Shown in pieces: positions 55,888-64,000 of a stretch of DNA of 64,000 bases (position 1 is the first letter of the stretch; each line of letters starts with the position of its first letter). Source of the stretch: Sporolactobacillus shoreicorticis (lineage in GTDB: Bacteria > Bacillota > Bacilli > Bacillales > Sporolactobacillaceae); assembly GCF_024125445.1 (NCBI RefSeq), contig NZ_JAMXWM010000011.1:56751-120750 (forward strand), in the 5' to 3' direction. A program made the position numbers and the translations under genes. The notes beneath the pieces were generated by a model that worked only from the letters and a program-made list of their open reading frames with translations, was not told the DNA's origin and did no database searches.

Positions 55888-56985
55888 ATGCGCAAGTATC
55901 GTCAATCACCTGATCTCATGCTGCTTATCCTAACTTTTGCTTTGCTGACTATAGGGCTGATGATGGTTTATAGTGCAAGTGCTGTAAAGGCAGCCAATGA
56001 TTTCGGCGATTCACTGTATTTTTTGAAGCGTCAGTTGTTTTTTGCTTCGATCGGGGCAGCCTTGATGTTTGCTGTCATGCACATTGACTACCATTTTTGG
56101 AGAGCGTGGGCGAAAATAGGGTTGATTGGCTGCTATTTTCTGCTTGTGATTGTTTTAATTCCAGGGGTTGGTCTTGTAAGGGGCGGAGCGAGCAGCTGGC
56201 TCGGTGTCGGCGCCTTTTCAATCCAGCCGTCGGAGTTTACCAAGGTGGCACTGATTTTATTTCTAGCAAAATATCTTTCGGAGCATCAGTCACGTCTGCC
56301 ATCATTTCGCAAGGGACTTGTTCCGGCACTTATGCCGGTAATCTTAGCATTCGGACTGATCATGCTGCAGCCTGATCTTGGAACAGGCATGGTGCTGGTG
56401 CTTACTTGCGTGCTCATGATTTTTGTCGCCGGGGCGCGTATCAAACATTTTGTCTTAATGGGATTGGTAGGTATCCTTGGTTTCGCAGGGTTAATTATTT
56501 CTGCTCCGTATCGCTTGAAACGCTTGTCGGCTTTTTTTAATCCGTGGCAGGATCCGAAAAACGGCGGCTTTCAAATCACGCAGTCCTTGCTTGCGATCGG
56601 ACCGGGCGGGCTGCTTGGATTCGGATTGGGACAAAGCAGGCAGAAATATCAGTATCTGCCGGAACCGCAGACTGACTTTATTTTTTCTATTGTATGTGAA
56701 GAACTTGGATTTATCGGTGCGACTTTTGTGCTTCTGCTCTTTTGCCTCATGCTTTGGCGCGGCATTGTGATCGCCATAAAGGCTCCGGATCTTTTCGGAA
56801 CACTGCTGGCTGTTGGAATTACCGGTATGATTGCCATTCAGATTATGATTAATATTGCGGTGGTGACCGGGCTGATTCCGGTAACCGGGATTACCTTGCC
56901 ATTTCTGAGTTATGGAGGGTCGTCACTGACACTTATGCTCGTGTCAATCGGTATTCTATTAAACGTCAGCAGTCACATAAATTAA
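55888..56985 (+). CDS. spoVE: Stage V sporulation protein E (SEDS glycosyltransferase)
   Basis: A 365-residue ten-helix SEDS protein for spore cortex, partner of SpoVD. LMMVYSASAVKA, FSIQPSEFTK, QPDLGTGM, EPQTDFIFSIVCEELG and TLPFLSYGGSSL are present. Nearly the same length as B. subtilis SpoVE and in its place after murD. ATG 55888 follows CGGAG. A terminator follows, and murG/murB are missing. Confidence 0.92.
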   Translation: MRKYRQSPDLMLLILTFALLTIGLMMVYSASAVKAANDFGDSLYFLKRQLFFASIGAALMFAVMHIDYHFWRAWAKIGLIGCYFLLVIVLIPGVGLVRGGASSWLGVGAFSIQPSEFTKVALILFLAKYLSEHQSRLPSFRKGLVPALMPVILAFGLIMLQPDLGTGMVLVLTCVLMIFVAGARIKHFVLMGLVGILGFAGLIISAPYRLKRLSAFFNPWQDPKNGGFQITQSLLAIGPGGLLGFGLGQSRQKYQYLPEPQTDFIFSIVCEELGFIGATFVLLLFCLMLWRGIVIAIKAPDLFGTLLAVGITGMIAIQIMINIAVVTGLIPVTGITLPFLSYGGSSLTLMLVSIGILLNVSSHIN

Positions 56986-57020
56986 CCGTCTGTTCACACA
57001 CATCAATGGTTTGACTGTAG

Positions 57021-57056
57021 CCCTGTTTTTCAGTAAACAGGGTTTGCTGTTTTTTT
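57021..57056 (+). terminator. Terminator after spoVE
   Basis: CCCTGTTT/AAACAGGG stem (57021-57042) followed by TTTGCTGTTTTTTT. It ends the mraZ-spoVE unit. Confidence 0.8.
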
Positions 57057-57157
57057 CGAAAAAAAATACAATAGAAGGGGCCAGATAAGCAAAAGATACA
57101 ATGCCCGCAGGATACCGATCGTATTTTCAGTTCAAGGTATGCAGAGGAGAGAGTGTT

Positions 57158-57940
57158 ATGGATAAGAAGAAGGTTGTCGCGCTTGAGGATCGGCTTCCTC
57201 AGTTAAAGAAGGAACGAAAACGGAAAGCGAATCGGCGTTTTGCTTTTTATGCTTCTCTATTTTTTTTCTTAATACTCATTGTCGTTTATTTTCAATCTCC
57301 TTTAAGCCGAGTCCACTCAATTGCTGTTGAAGGTGAGCAAATCGTAAGCAGCGATAAAGTCATAAAAGTGAGCCGCATCACGAATAAAACACATATATGG
57401 GATATTCGTAAGAAGGCTGTTGCGCAAAATATTGAAAAGCTGCCTACAGTAAGAACGGCCGTGATTGAGAAGGAATTTCCGAATCAGGTTAAGATTACAA
57501 TTACCGAATATACACGTAAAGCCTATTTGCAAAAGGACGGCAATTTTTATCCCATTCTTCAAAATGGTGCGGTGCTGAGCAAGCTTCAAAGCGGTAAATT
57601 GCCTGTCGATGCACCCGTACTGTTTGGATTCTCAAAATCCGGACCATTAAAAAAAGTCGCTGAAGGTCTTTCTAAGATTTCCAGACAGATGGCACATAAT
57701 ATTTCTGATATTCATTACATAGGAAAATCAGGAAGCGCAGACGATCTTGTTTTGTACATGAATGACGGCAACAAAGTCATTGCCAGTACACAGACCTTTG
57801 CTCAGAACATCAAATTATATCCTGAGATTGCTGCCAATCTGCCAAAAGGAAAGCCCGGTACGATCCATCTAAGTGTTGGTACCTATTTCATTCCGAATGA
57901 TACGGAGCAAGGTGCAACCCAGAATGCAAGTAAAAAGTGA
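57158..57940 (+). CDS. divIB: Cell division protein DivIB/FtsQ
   Basis: A 260-residue bitopic protein: basic cytoplasmic tail, one helix (about 28-48, FAFYASLFFFLILIVVYF), POTRA domain (PLSRVHSIAVEGEQIVSS), beta domain and a polar C-tail. Forms the DivIB-DivIC-FtsL complex. Start ATG 57158 with GAGGAGAGAG upstream; the longer frame is rejected. It has its own unit after the spoVE terminator. Confidence 0.92.
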   Translation: MDKKKVVALEDRLPQLKKERKRKANRRFAFYASLFFFLILIVVYFQSPLSRVHSIAVEGEQIVSSDKVIKVSRITNKTHIWDIRKKAVAQNIEKLPTVRTAVIEKEFPNQVKITITEYTRKAYLQKDGNFYPILQNGAVLSKLQSGKLPVDAPVLFGFSKSGPLKKVAEGLSKISRQMAHNISDIHYIGKSGSADDLVLYMNDGNKVIASTQTFAQNIKLYPEIAANLPKGKPGTIHLSVGTYFIPNDTEQGATQNASKK

Positions 57941-58351
57941 AAGTATGAAAAATCTCCTCGGTCAATTTGCAAAACAAGCAAATTAATCTTTTCTAGTCCT
58001 TCAAGTTGGTGTAGACTATTAAATAGCTAAGAATTTAATAGCATGAACTCTTTTCGGCCTTTTCAGTGAATAGGGCTATATATCTATTCATTTTGTCTGA
58101 ATAAATGCCGATATATTTGTGAAATAAGATCAATTTGAATAAGGTTTGAAATTTTAAAAGGGAAATGCTCCATTTTGTAGAATACAAACAGTATTGAGGT
58201 TTGATTCTATTTACCGGAACAGAAAAAGTATTGGGTTGAAAATAATGTCTCTAAAAATGAATTACGGATATTCGTATGCAGCTTGCTCGATCCAATCATC
58301 CCTGAATAGAGAAATCATCAAAGATATTCAAGAAAAAGGGGGTGCCACAGA
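57941..58351. other. divIB-ftsA intergenic region
   Basis: 411 nt replacing ylxW, ylxX and sbp of B. subtilis. It contains two inverted repeats, CTATTAAAT/ATTTAATAG (58016-58041) and TGAATAG/CTATTCA (58067-58090), and a promoter-like AAAGGGAAA...AGAAT (58157-58183). No ORF has a credible start. Confidence 0.5.
58157..58183 (+). promoter_or_regulatory. Possible sigma-H-type promoter for ftsAZ
   Basis: AAAGGGAAA (58157-58165), 13-nt spacer, AGAAT (58179-58183) approximates the sigma-H consensus; TAGAAT could also be a sigma-A -10. B. subtilis ftsAZ has a sigma-H promoter. Confidence 0.4.
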
Positions 58352-59638
58352 ATGAACAGTGAAGATGTTTTTGTCAGTCTGGATATCGGCACGTCCAGTA
58401 TAAAGACCGTGATCGGCGAGATGGCAGGGGAACGTTTAAATGTTATTGGTGTTGGTGAAGCGTCTTCGTACGGGATAAAAAAAGGAGCGATTGTCGACAT
58501 TGATGCGACGGTCCGCTCAATTGGCAACGCTGTTGAACAGGCAGAACGTATGGTGGGTATTAATATTAAAAGTGTGATTGTCGGCATTTCCGGAAATCAC
58601 ATCCAACTCAGAAGCTGTCATGGCGTTGTTGCAGTATCCGGCGAATCTCATGAGATAGAAAATGAGGATATTGCGCGAGTAATCGATGCTGCCCAAGTGA
58701 TGTCAGTGCCTCCGGAACGAGAGATCGTTGATGTTATTCCTGAACAGTTCATTGTTGATGGTGTTGATGAAATTCATGATCCGAGAGGCATGATCGGTGT
58801 TCGTCTCGAAATGGAAGGGACGCTGATCACCGGATCAAAGACCTTGCTTCATAATCTGCTACGCTGTGTCGAGCGTGCAGGATTAACCATTTCGGATGTT
58901 TGCCTCCAACCTCTCGCATTGGGCTCCGTTGCGCTGTCAGATGATGAGAAAAATCTTGGTGTTGCCCTGATTGATATCGGAGGTGGCTCCACGAGCGTGG
59001 CAGTGTTTGACCAAGGTACATTGGTCTCGACTTTTGAACTTCCCATCGGTGGAAATCACATTACGAAGGATATATCCATTATCCAAAAAATTCCTATGGA
59101 TGAAGCAGAACATGCGAAAATAAAACATGGCGTGGCTTATTTAGGTGCAGCGTCTGATGAGGATACATTTACCGTATCGCAAATTGGAAGCGACAAAAAA
59201 CAATCGCTGAATCAAGAAGATTTGGCTGAAATTATTCAGGCCCGCATGGAGGAAATCTTTGAAATTATACGTGAGGAGCTGCAGCGTATCGGTGTTTATG
59301 ATCTTCCCGGCGGTTATGTATTTACCGGCGGAGTCACTGCAATGCCCGGTGTAGCAGATTTAGCAGCACATCACTTAGATTCCAGTGTGCGCATTGCTTC
59401 GCCTGATTACATTGGCGTGCGCGAGCCCAAATATACAGCTTGCATCGGCTTAATTCAATTTGCTTATCATAACGTTAAAATACAGGGGAAAGAGATTGCA
59501 GCTGCTATCGGCCCTGAACATGAACGTTATGAAGCTGTACAGAAACAGCACAAACAGAAAAAATCAAAACAGGACCCGAAAGAGCGTGAAGGCGTCACAA
59601 CCAAGGTGAAAAATTGGTTTAATCTGTTCTTTGACTGA
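58352..59638 (+). CDS. ftsA: Cell division protein FtsA
   Basis: A 428-residue actin-like ATPase tethering FtsZ to the membrane. Phosphate-1 motif DIGTSSIKTVIGE, SHUA-type 1C insert, second phosphate loop LIDIGGGSTSVAVF and adenosine motif GGVTAMPG are present. C-terminal amphipathic membrane helix VKNWFNLFF. AAAGGGGGTG precedes ATG. Confidence 0.95.
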   Translation: MNSEDVFVSLDIGTSSIKTVIGEMAGERLNVIGVGEASSYGIKKGAIVDIDATVRSIGNAVEQAERMVGINIKSVIVGISGNHIQLRSCHGVVAVSGESHEIENEDIARVIDAAQVMSVPPEREIVDVIPEQFIVDGVDEIHDPRGMIGVRLEMEGTLITGSKTLLHNLLRCVERAGLTISDVCLQPLALGSVALSDDEKNLGVALIDIGGGSTSVAVFDQGTLVSTFELPIGGNHITKDISIIQKIPMDEAEHAKIKHGVAYLGAASDEDTFTVSQIGSDKKQSLNQEDLAEIIQARMEEIFEIIREELQRIGVYDLPGGYVFTGGVTAMPGVADLAAHHLDSSVRIASPDYIGVREPKYTACIGLIQFAYHNVKIQGKEIAAAIGPEHERYEAVQKQHKQKKSKQDPKEREGVTTKVKNWFNLFFD

Positions 59639-59675
59639 TCGGGCGGCGGAATGATTAAATGGGAGGAAATGAACA

Positions 59676-60848
59676 ATGTATGATCACGATACGGAGATGG
59701 AACATCTAGCCAAAATAAAAGTCATTGGCGTTGGCGGCGGCGGAAATAACGCGGTTAACCGAATGATTGAAAGCGGGATACAGGGCGTTGAATTTATTTG
59801 CGCGAATACGGACGCTCAAGCACTTAAACTTTCTAAGGCAGACATTAAACTTCAGCTTGGAGAGAAGCTGACACGTGGATTGGGAGCCGGTGCTAATCCT
59901 GAAGTCGGTAAAAAAGCGGCTGAGGAAAGTCATGATCAAGTGGAAGAAATACTGAAAGGAGCCGATATGGTCTTTGTAACTGCCGGCATGGGCGGCGGTA
60001 CAGGAACCGGTGCGGCACCTGTCATTGCTGAAGTTGCAAAAGAAGTCGGGGCACTTACTGTCGGTGTTGTTACGCGTCCGTTCACATTTGAAGGCAGAAA
60101 GCGTGCGAAACAAGCGCAAAGCGGCATCGGCAACCTAAAAGAAAAAGTTGATACCCTGATTGTGATCCCAAATGATCGTCTTTTGGAGATTGTGGACAAG
60201 AATACGCCGATGCTTGATGCTTTTAGAGAAGCAGATAATGTACTCCGTCAAGGTGTTCAAGGCATCTCGGATCTTATTTCGGTTCCGGGACTGATTAATC
60301 TTGACTTTGCCGATGTAAAGACAATCATGACCGAAGGCGGTTCTGCGCTGATGGCGATCGGCATCGCTTCGGGTGAGAACCGAGCGGCCGAAGCAGCAAA
60401 AAAAGCGATTTCGAGCCCGTTGCTCGAAAAATCAATTGATGGAGCTAAAGGCGTGCTGATGAACATAACCGGCGGCACGAATTTAAGTCTTTATGAAGTC
60501 AATGAGGCCGCGGATATTGTTGCAACGGCTGCAGATGAAGAAGTGAACATGATCTTCGGTTCGGTTATTAGAGAAGAGCTTGATGATGAGATTGTTGTTA
60601 CCGTGATTGCTACGGGCTTTGAGGAACGTGAAAAGTCCGGAGAAGCACAGCAGACTGAAGGAGATCTTTTCATTCGCAGAAGACAAAATACGGAGGGCTT
60701 GAATCAAACCAAATTGCGTGATCATCATCGGGATGAAACGGTGAGCCCGGTTCAACAGCCGGTACATCGTTCACGCAGTATTGTTGATGATGAAGAGACG
60801 CTTGATATTCCAACCTTTCTGCGCAATCGTCACAGAAAAAATGAGTAA
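59676..60848 (+). CDS. ftsZ: Cell division protein FtsZ
   Basis: A 390-residue tubulin-like GTPase forming the Z-ring. GTP signature GGGTGTG (106-112), T7 loop with catalytic aspartates [11 protein letters not shown], variable linker and C-terminal peptide DIPTFLRNR that binds FtsA, SepF and EzrA. GGGAGGAAATGAACA precedes ATG, 37 nt after ftsA. Confidence 0.97.
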   Translation: MYDHDTEMEHLAKIKVIGVGGGGNNAVNRMIESGIQGVEFICANTDAQALKLSKADIKLQLGEKLTRGLGAGANPEVGKKAAEESHDQVEEILKGADMVFVTAGMGGGTGTGAAPVIAEVAKEVGALTVGVVTRPFTFEGRKRAKQAQSGIGNLKEKVDTLIVIPNDRLLEIVDKNTPMLDAFREADNVLRQGVQGISDLISVPGLINLDFADVKTIMTEGGSALMAIGIASGENRAAEAAKKAISSPLLEKSIDGAKGVLMNITGGTNLSLYEVNEAADIVATAADEEVNMIFGSVIREELDDEIVVTVIATGFEEREKSGEAQQTEGDLFIRRRQNTEGLNQTKLRDHHRDETVSPVQQPVHRSRSIVDDEETLDIPTFLRNRHRKNE

Positions 60849-60901
60849 GACCGGTACTTAGATGAATACTTTCAGTTTATTTTCTCCCAAATGATCAAAA
60901 C

Positions 60902-60946
60902 AAGCTCGCCGGGCAGGAGTGTATTTCCTGAACGCGGGCTTTTTTG
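60902..60946 (+). terminator. Terminator of ftsAZ
   Basis: AAGCTCGC ... GCGGGCTT with inner AGGA/TCCT, followed by TTTTTT; imperfect stem. Confidence 0.65.
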
Positions 60947-61186
60947 TATGCCAATAACTGCAATTTTTTGTTTGATTTATTATCTGCTTTTCAATAGTAC
61001 GTCTGGGTTTCGATAACTGCACAATTTAATGCATCTATTTATTGTTACATAGGCCATTTTATGTATGCTTTGGGTGGCATTTTTTATACCGGATATTCCC
61101 TCGAAATCATTCCACATGGCCAAAACTTTAATGATTCAATGGTGCGACAAAACCAGCCAAAATAACAGTAAAATTACACCCACAGT

Positions 61187-61219
61187 GTGACAGACTTTCC
61201 AAGCTACTGCCCGTATACT
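61187..61219 (+). promoter_or_regulatory. Spo0A-type promoter of the spoIIG operon
   Basis: GTGACA (61187-61192), an overlong 21-bp spacer and TATACT (61214-61219). B. subtilis spoIIG has TTGACA, 22 bp and TATACT and is Spo0A~P-activated. Confidence 0.7.
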
Positions 61220-61248
61220 AATCCTAAACATGCGAAGAAGGTGGGACA

Positions 61249-62172
61249 TTGGTCGTCTATCTGGATGCAATTTGGGCACTTAATTTGTTCATTGATGCTT
61301 GCTTGTTGAAATTGACTGCACTCATGCTCAAGCGACAGACGAGCAGGCTTCGACTATGGTCCGGTGCAGTAATTGCATCAGCGATTGTGCTGATGCTCTT
61401 TACACCCGCAGCCTTCATTGTGGATCAACCACTTGGGAAACTGTTGTACTCAGCTTTGATCATTCTTGTCGCCTTCGGGTTTCATCGTGTTTCCATTTTT
61501 CTTCAAAATCTTGCCGCCTTCTATTTCACGGCTTTTGCAACCGGTGGAGGATTGTTTGCCGTACACTATTTCTTTCAAGACGCTTCATTTTATGCGAGCA
61601 ACCGCTTTTTAAACACAACGAATTATGGCGATCCGATCAGTTGGATCACTGTATGCATCGGATTCCCTATTCTTTGGTTTTTTTCGAAGAGGCGGATCGA
61701 TCAGACTGTGGTCAGAAAGTGGAACAGTACAACGCTTGCAGATGTAAGACTACGTTTTTTCGACATTTGTATTGATGCGAGAGCAATGATTGACAGCGGG
61801 AATAAGTTGACAGACCCGCTGACCGGGGCACCGGTGATGTTTGTAGAAAAAAGTGTATGCGGTGAACGTATTCCAAAAGCACTTTTTCAAACGGACGGCA
61901 GGCAGTTCGTATCACCGGAATTAAGCAGCATTCCGGAAGAATGGCAGAATAGAATCGCATGGATTCCTTATCGAGCTGTCGACGGATCAAATCAATTGTC
62001 GCTTGCTGTACGGCCGGATCAAGTCGTCATTATGTTTGAGGGAAAGAAAATAGAATGCACAAAATCGCTCGTAGCATTTGTCGATCATTCACTAAGCCCA
62101 TCCGGAGATTTCAGCAGTATCTTGCATCCGGACATGCTGCTCCATGGGAAAGTAATTGATACAGCTTCATGA
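61249..62172 (+). CDS. spoIIGA: Sporulation sigma-E processing protease SpoIIGA
   Basis: A 307-residue membrane aspartic protease: five N-terminal helices (1-155), then the protease domain with DSGNKLTDPLTG, catalytic D182 (D183 in B. subtilis). Cleaves pro-sigma-E when SpoIIR signals from the forespore. TTG start follows AAGGTGGG. First gene of the spoIIG operon. Confidence 0.94.
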   Translation: MVVYLDAIWALNLFIDACLLKLTALMLKRQTSRLRLWSGAVIASAIVLMLFTPAAFIVDQPLGKLLYSALIILVAFGFHRVSIFLQNLAAFYFTAFATGGGLFAVHYFFQDASFYASNRFLNTTNYGDPISWITVCIGFPILWFFSKRRIDQTVVRKWNSTTLADVRLRFFDICIDARAMIDSGNKLTDPLTGAPVMFVEKSVCGERIPKALFQTDGRQFVSPELSSIPEEWQNRIAWIPYRAVDGSNQLSLAVRPDQVVIMFEGKKIECTKSLVAFVDHSLSPSGDFSSILHPDMLLHGKVIDTAS

Positions 62173-62202
62173 CTTGATACAAAAACAAGGAGGTCACTCA
62201 GG

Positions 62203-62913
62203 ATGAGAATCAGTTTTTTAAAGCTTTGGCATTGGGTGCTTGTAAAACTGGGTATAAAGCCTAATGAAATATACTATATCGGCGGGAGCGACGGGCTGCC
62301 TTCTCCATTGTCAAAAGAAGAGGAAGCTGAATTGATGAAAAAACTTCCTTCGGGGGATCCTCAAGTGCGTGCGACGCTCATCGAACGAAATCTCCGCCTC
62401 GTTGTCTATATTGCACGTAAATTTGACAATACGCGAATTAATATTGAAGATCTGATCAGCATTGGCACAATTGGATTAATAAAAGCTGTAAATACATTCA
62501 ATCCTGAAAAGAAAATTAAACTCGCTACTTATGCTTCGCGCTGTATCGAAAATGAAATTCTCATGTATTTGCGCAGAAACAGCCGAACACGTTCGGAGGT
62601 TTCGCTTGATGAACCCTTGAATGTTGACTGGGACGGCAACGAATTGCTCCTATCTGATGTGCTGGGTACAGAAAATGACGTAACAACAAAAAATATGGAG
62701 CGCAAAGTGGAACGAACACTGCTCAAAAAAGCAATGCTGATGCTCAATGATCGTGAGAAGGAAATTATGAACCTTCGTTTCGGGTTATCAGGAGGAAAAG
62801 AAAAAACACAGAAAGATGTTGCCGATGAATTGGGCATTTCGCAATCCTATATTTCGCGACTAGAAAAACGAATAATTAAACGGTTAAAAAAAGAATTCAG
62901 CAAAATGGCTTAG
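62203..62913 (+). CDS. sigE: Pro-sigma-E (mother-cell sigma factor)
   Basis: A 236-residue sigma-70 factor active in the mother cell after engulfment begins. N-terminal hydrophobic prosequence (about 27 residues) with the cleavage zone NEIYYIGG, region 2 ([13 protein letters not shown]), region 2.4 ([18 protein letters not shown]) and region 4 HTH. AAGGAGGTCACTCAGG precedes ATG, 30 nt after spoIIGA. Confidence 0.97.
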   Translation: MRISFLKLWHWVLVKLGIKPNEIYYIGGSDGLPSPLSKEEEAELMKKLPSGDPQVRATLIERNLRLVVYIARKFDNTRINIEDLISIGTIGLIKAVNTFNPEKKIKLATYASRCIENEILMYLRRNSRTRSEVSLDEPLNVDWDGNELLLSDVLGTENDVTTKNMERKVERTLLKKAMLMLNDREKEIMNLRFGLSGGKEKTQKDVADELGISQSYISRLEKRIIKRLKKEFSKMA

Positions 62914-62948
62914 TGACAGGTGTTTCCCGCTTTGGCCTTTTTTGCTGT

Positions 62949-62976
62949 GCATAAAATGGATTCCTACGGAAATACT
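62949..62976 (+). promoter_or_regulatory. Sigma-F promoter of sigG
   Basis: GCATA (62949-62953), 14-nt spacer, GGAAATACT (62968-62976), a perfect match to GGnnAnAnT. Confidence 0.75.
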
Positions 62977-63079
62977 TGACCATAGAGCAGAGGTTGAAAA
63001 ATAGCTGATCATGATTTTCGATGTTCGGCAGATTTCAGCCCAGCTATCGCAAGTTTTCGACAATGGGGGGTCATCTTCT

Positions 63080-63859
63080 ATGGCACGGCACAAAGTGGAA
63101 ATCTGCGGAGTGGACACATCAAAACTTCCGGTCTTGACCAACGTTGAGATGCGCAAGCTTTTCGCTGAACTTCAGTCGGGCAAGCACGAGGCTAGAGAAA
63201 AGTTGGTAAATGGGAACCTCCGACTTGTCTTAAGTGTCATCCAGCGCTTTAACAATCGCGGTGAATCTGTGGACGACTTATTTCAAGTTGGTTGTATTGG
63301 ATTAATGAAATCCATTGATAATTTTGATCTGGGTCAAAATGTCCGCTTTTCAACATACGCCGTTCCCATGATCATCGGTGAAATCCGTCGTTATCTGAGA
63401 GACAACAATCCTATTCGCGTATCCAGATCATTGCGAGATATGGCTTACAAAGCGCTTCAGGCAAAGGAGCGTTACATAGCAAAACACTCGAAAGAGCCGA
63501 CAACGGCAGAACTTGCAAAAATGCTTGATCTGCCGGTAGAGGATGTGGTGTTCGCAATGGATGCCATTCAGGATCCAGTGTCCTTGTTCGAACCGATTTA
63601 CAGCGACGGCGGCGATCCGATCTTTATTATGGATCAAATCAGTGATGATAAGCACAAAGACAAGGAATGGGTAGATAATATCTCATTAAAAGAAGCAATG
63701 AACAAGCTTCATGATCGTGAAAAACGAATTGTTGCAATGCGTTTTTTTTACGGCAAAACGCAGATGGAGGTTGCTGAAGAAATTGGCATTTCACAAGCGC
63801 AAGTATCCAGACTTGAAAAAATGGCTATAAAAGAAATGAATCAGGAAATCGGACCCTAA
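63080..63859 (+). CDS. sigG: Late forespore sigma factor SigG
   Basis: A 259-residue sigma factor; MARHKVEICGVDTSKLPVL at the N-terminus matches B. subtilis SigG. Region 2 (NGNLRLVLSVIQRFNNRGE, ATYAVPMIIGEIRRYLRD) and region 4 (TQMEVAEEIGISQAQVSRLE) are complete. Start ATG 63080 follows GGGGGG; the longer frame is rejected. Separately transcribed from a sigma-F promoter. Confidence 0.97.
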   Translation: MARHKVEICGVDTSKLPVLTNVEMRKLFAELQSGKHEAREKLVNGNLRLVLSVIQRFNNRGESVDDLFQVGCIGLMKSIDNFDLGQNVRFSTYAVPMIIGEIRRYLRDNNPIRVSRSLRDMAYKALQAKERYIAKHSKEPTTAELAKMLDLPVEDVVFAMDAIQDPVSLFEPIYSDGGDPIFIMDQISDDKHKDKEWVDNISLKEAMNKLHDREKRIVAMRFFYGKTQMEVAEEIGISQAQVSRLEKMAIKEMNQEIGP

Positions 63860-63886
63860 CACTTGCTCAGGCAAGTGTTTTTTTTC
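63858..63886 (+). terminator. Terminator of sigG
   Basis: Nine-bp perfect stem AACACTTGC/GCAAGTGTT with TCAG loop and a T-run. Its left arm starts on the sigG stop codon. Confidence 0.9.
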
Positions 63887-63897
63887 AGTGTTTTGAA

Positions 63898-63920
63898 AAC
63901 CCTAGGCTATGCCTAGGGTT
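63898..63920. repeat. Perfect 10-bp inverted repeat at the window end
   Basis: AACCCTAGGC-TAT-GCCTAGGGTT. There is a short U-run only on the minus strand (TTTTC), hence a possible minus-strand terminator or a structural element. Confidence 0.45.
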
Positions 63921-63968
63921 CCGGAGAGCTTCAAGCGATGTATCAAAAAAAGCCTCACCTCGTGTTAA

Positions 63969-63999
63969 GATAAATTTCGGTTCGCCAACCAAATTTATC
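63969..63999. repeat. Inverted repeat at the extreme edge
   Basis: GATAAATTT-C-GGTT pairs with AACC-AAATTTATC; one bulged C. The window ends here, so its role (terminator or leader of the next gene) cannot be judged. Confidence 0.4.
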
Positions 64000-64000
64000 G

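Larger units (their letters stand above)
60849..61248. other. ftsZ-spoIIGA intergenic region
   Basis: 400 nt: ftsZ terminator, an AT-rich stretch in which I identify no gene (bpr of B. subtilis is absent), a Spo0A-box-like TGCGACAA (61143-61150) and the spoIIG-type promoter. Confidence 0.6.

Overview
The window is a stretch of chromosomal core genome from an endospore-forming member of the Bacillales. Gene order closely follows the Bacillus subtilis pit / ccpC / dapHL / rnjA / pdh / typA / ftsW-pycA / cta / ylb / dcw / spoIIG / sigG arc. Moderate GC, SD-rich low-GC-Firmicute translation signals, a MurE carrying the DNPR motif (meso-diaminopimelate wall), and the sporulation genes spoVD, spoVE, spoIIGA, sigE, sigG, gerR and ylbJ all fit. 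Several respiratory genes expected at this locus are absent, which would suit a fermentative or microaerobic sporeformer such as a Sporolactobacillaceae member. The family assignment is inference only. I see no tRNA, rRNA, CRISPR array, insertion sequence, prophage or integrase.

Layout. 1-5.2 kb: 5'-truncated phosphate transporter pit, a Spo0E-like phosphatase, ccpC, dapH-dapL (acetylase branch of lysine/DAP synthesis) and peroxiredoxin ykuU. 5.5-11.2 kb: heterodimeric ABC exporter yknUV, an orphan cytochrome-bd subunit II-like gene and a GNAT acetyltransferase. 11.3-15 kb: rpoY-rnjA, ykrA and def. 15.3-20.3 kb: pdhABCD. 20.3-26.7 kb: yktB, a small ykzI-like gene, suhB, ylaF, typA, ylaI, ylaN and ftsW. 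26.7-36 kb: pycA, ctaA, ctaB, a GNAT, two CAP-domain proteins, ylbD and ylbE. 36-44 kb: ylbF, ylbG, a candidate sporulation small RNA on the minus strand, rsmD-coaD, ylbJ, ylbL, tmcAL, ylbN-rpmF and gerR. 44-61 kb: the dcw cluster mraZ-rsmH-ftsL-pbpB-spoVD-murE-murF-mraY-murD-spoVE, then divIB, ftsA and ftsZ. 61.2-64 kb: spoIIGA-sigE and sigG.

How the genes work together. dapH/dapL feed DAP to MurE; MurF, MraY and MurD continue the Park-nucleotide pathway; the SEDS proteins FtsW and SpoVE pair with PBP2B and SpoVD for vegetative septal and spore peptidoglycan; FtsL, DivIB, FtsA and FtsZ assemble the divisome that is repurposed for polar septation; SpoIIGA then activates pro-sigma-E, and sigG is preceded by a good sigma-F promoter. 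PDH and pyruvate carboxylase flank central carbon metabolism.

Most unusual points: a structured RNA with a sigma-G/F-like promoter between ylbG and rsmD, which I believe corresponds to csfG; murF inserted into the dcw cluster and murG/murB missing from it; ctaC-ctaG missing beside retained ctaA/ctaB; an orphan CydB-like protein; a textbook 10-bp-period GTGG operator before mraZ; and a spoIIG-type promoter with a 21-bp spacer. Most entries are well-known families. I did not find a clearly novel multi-gene system.
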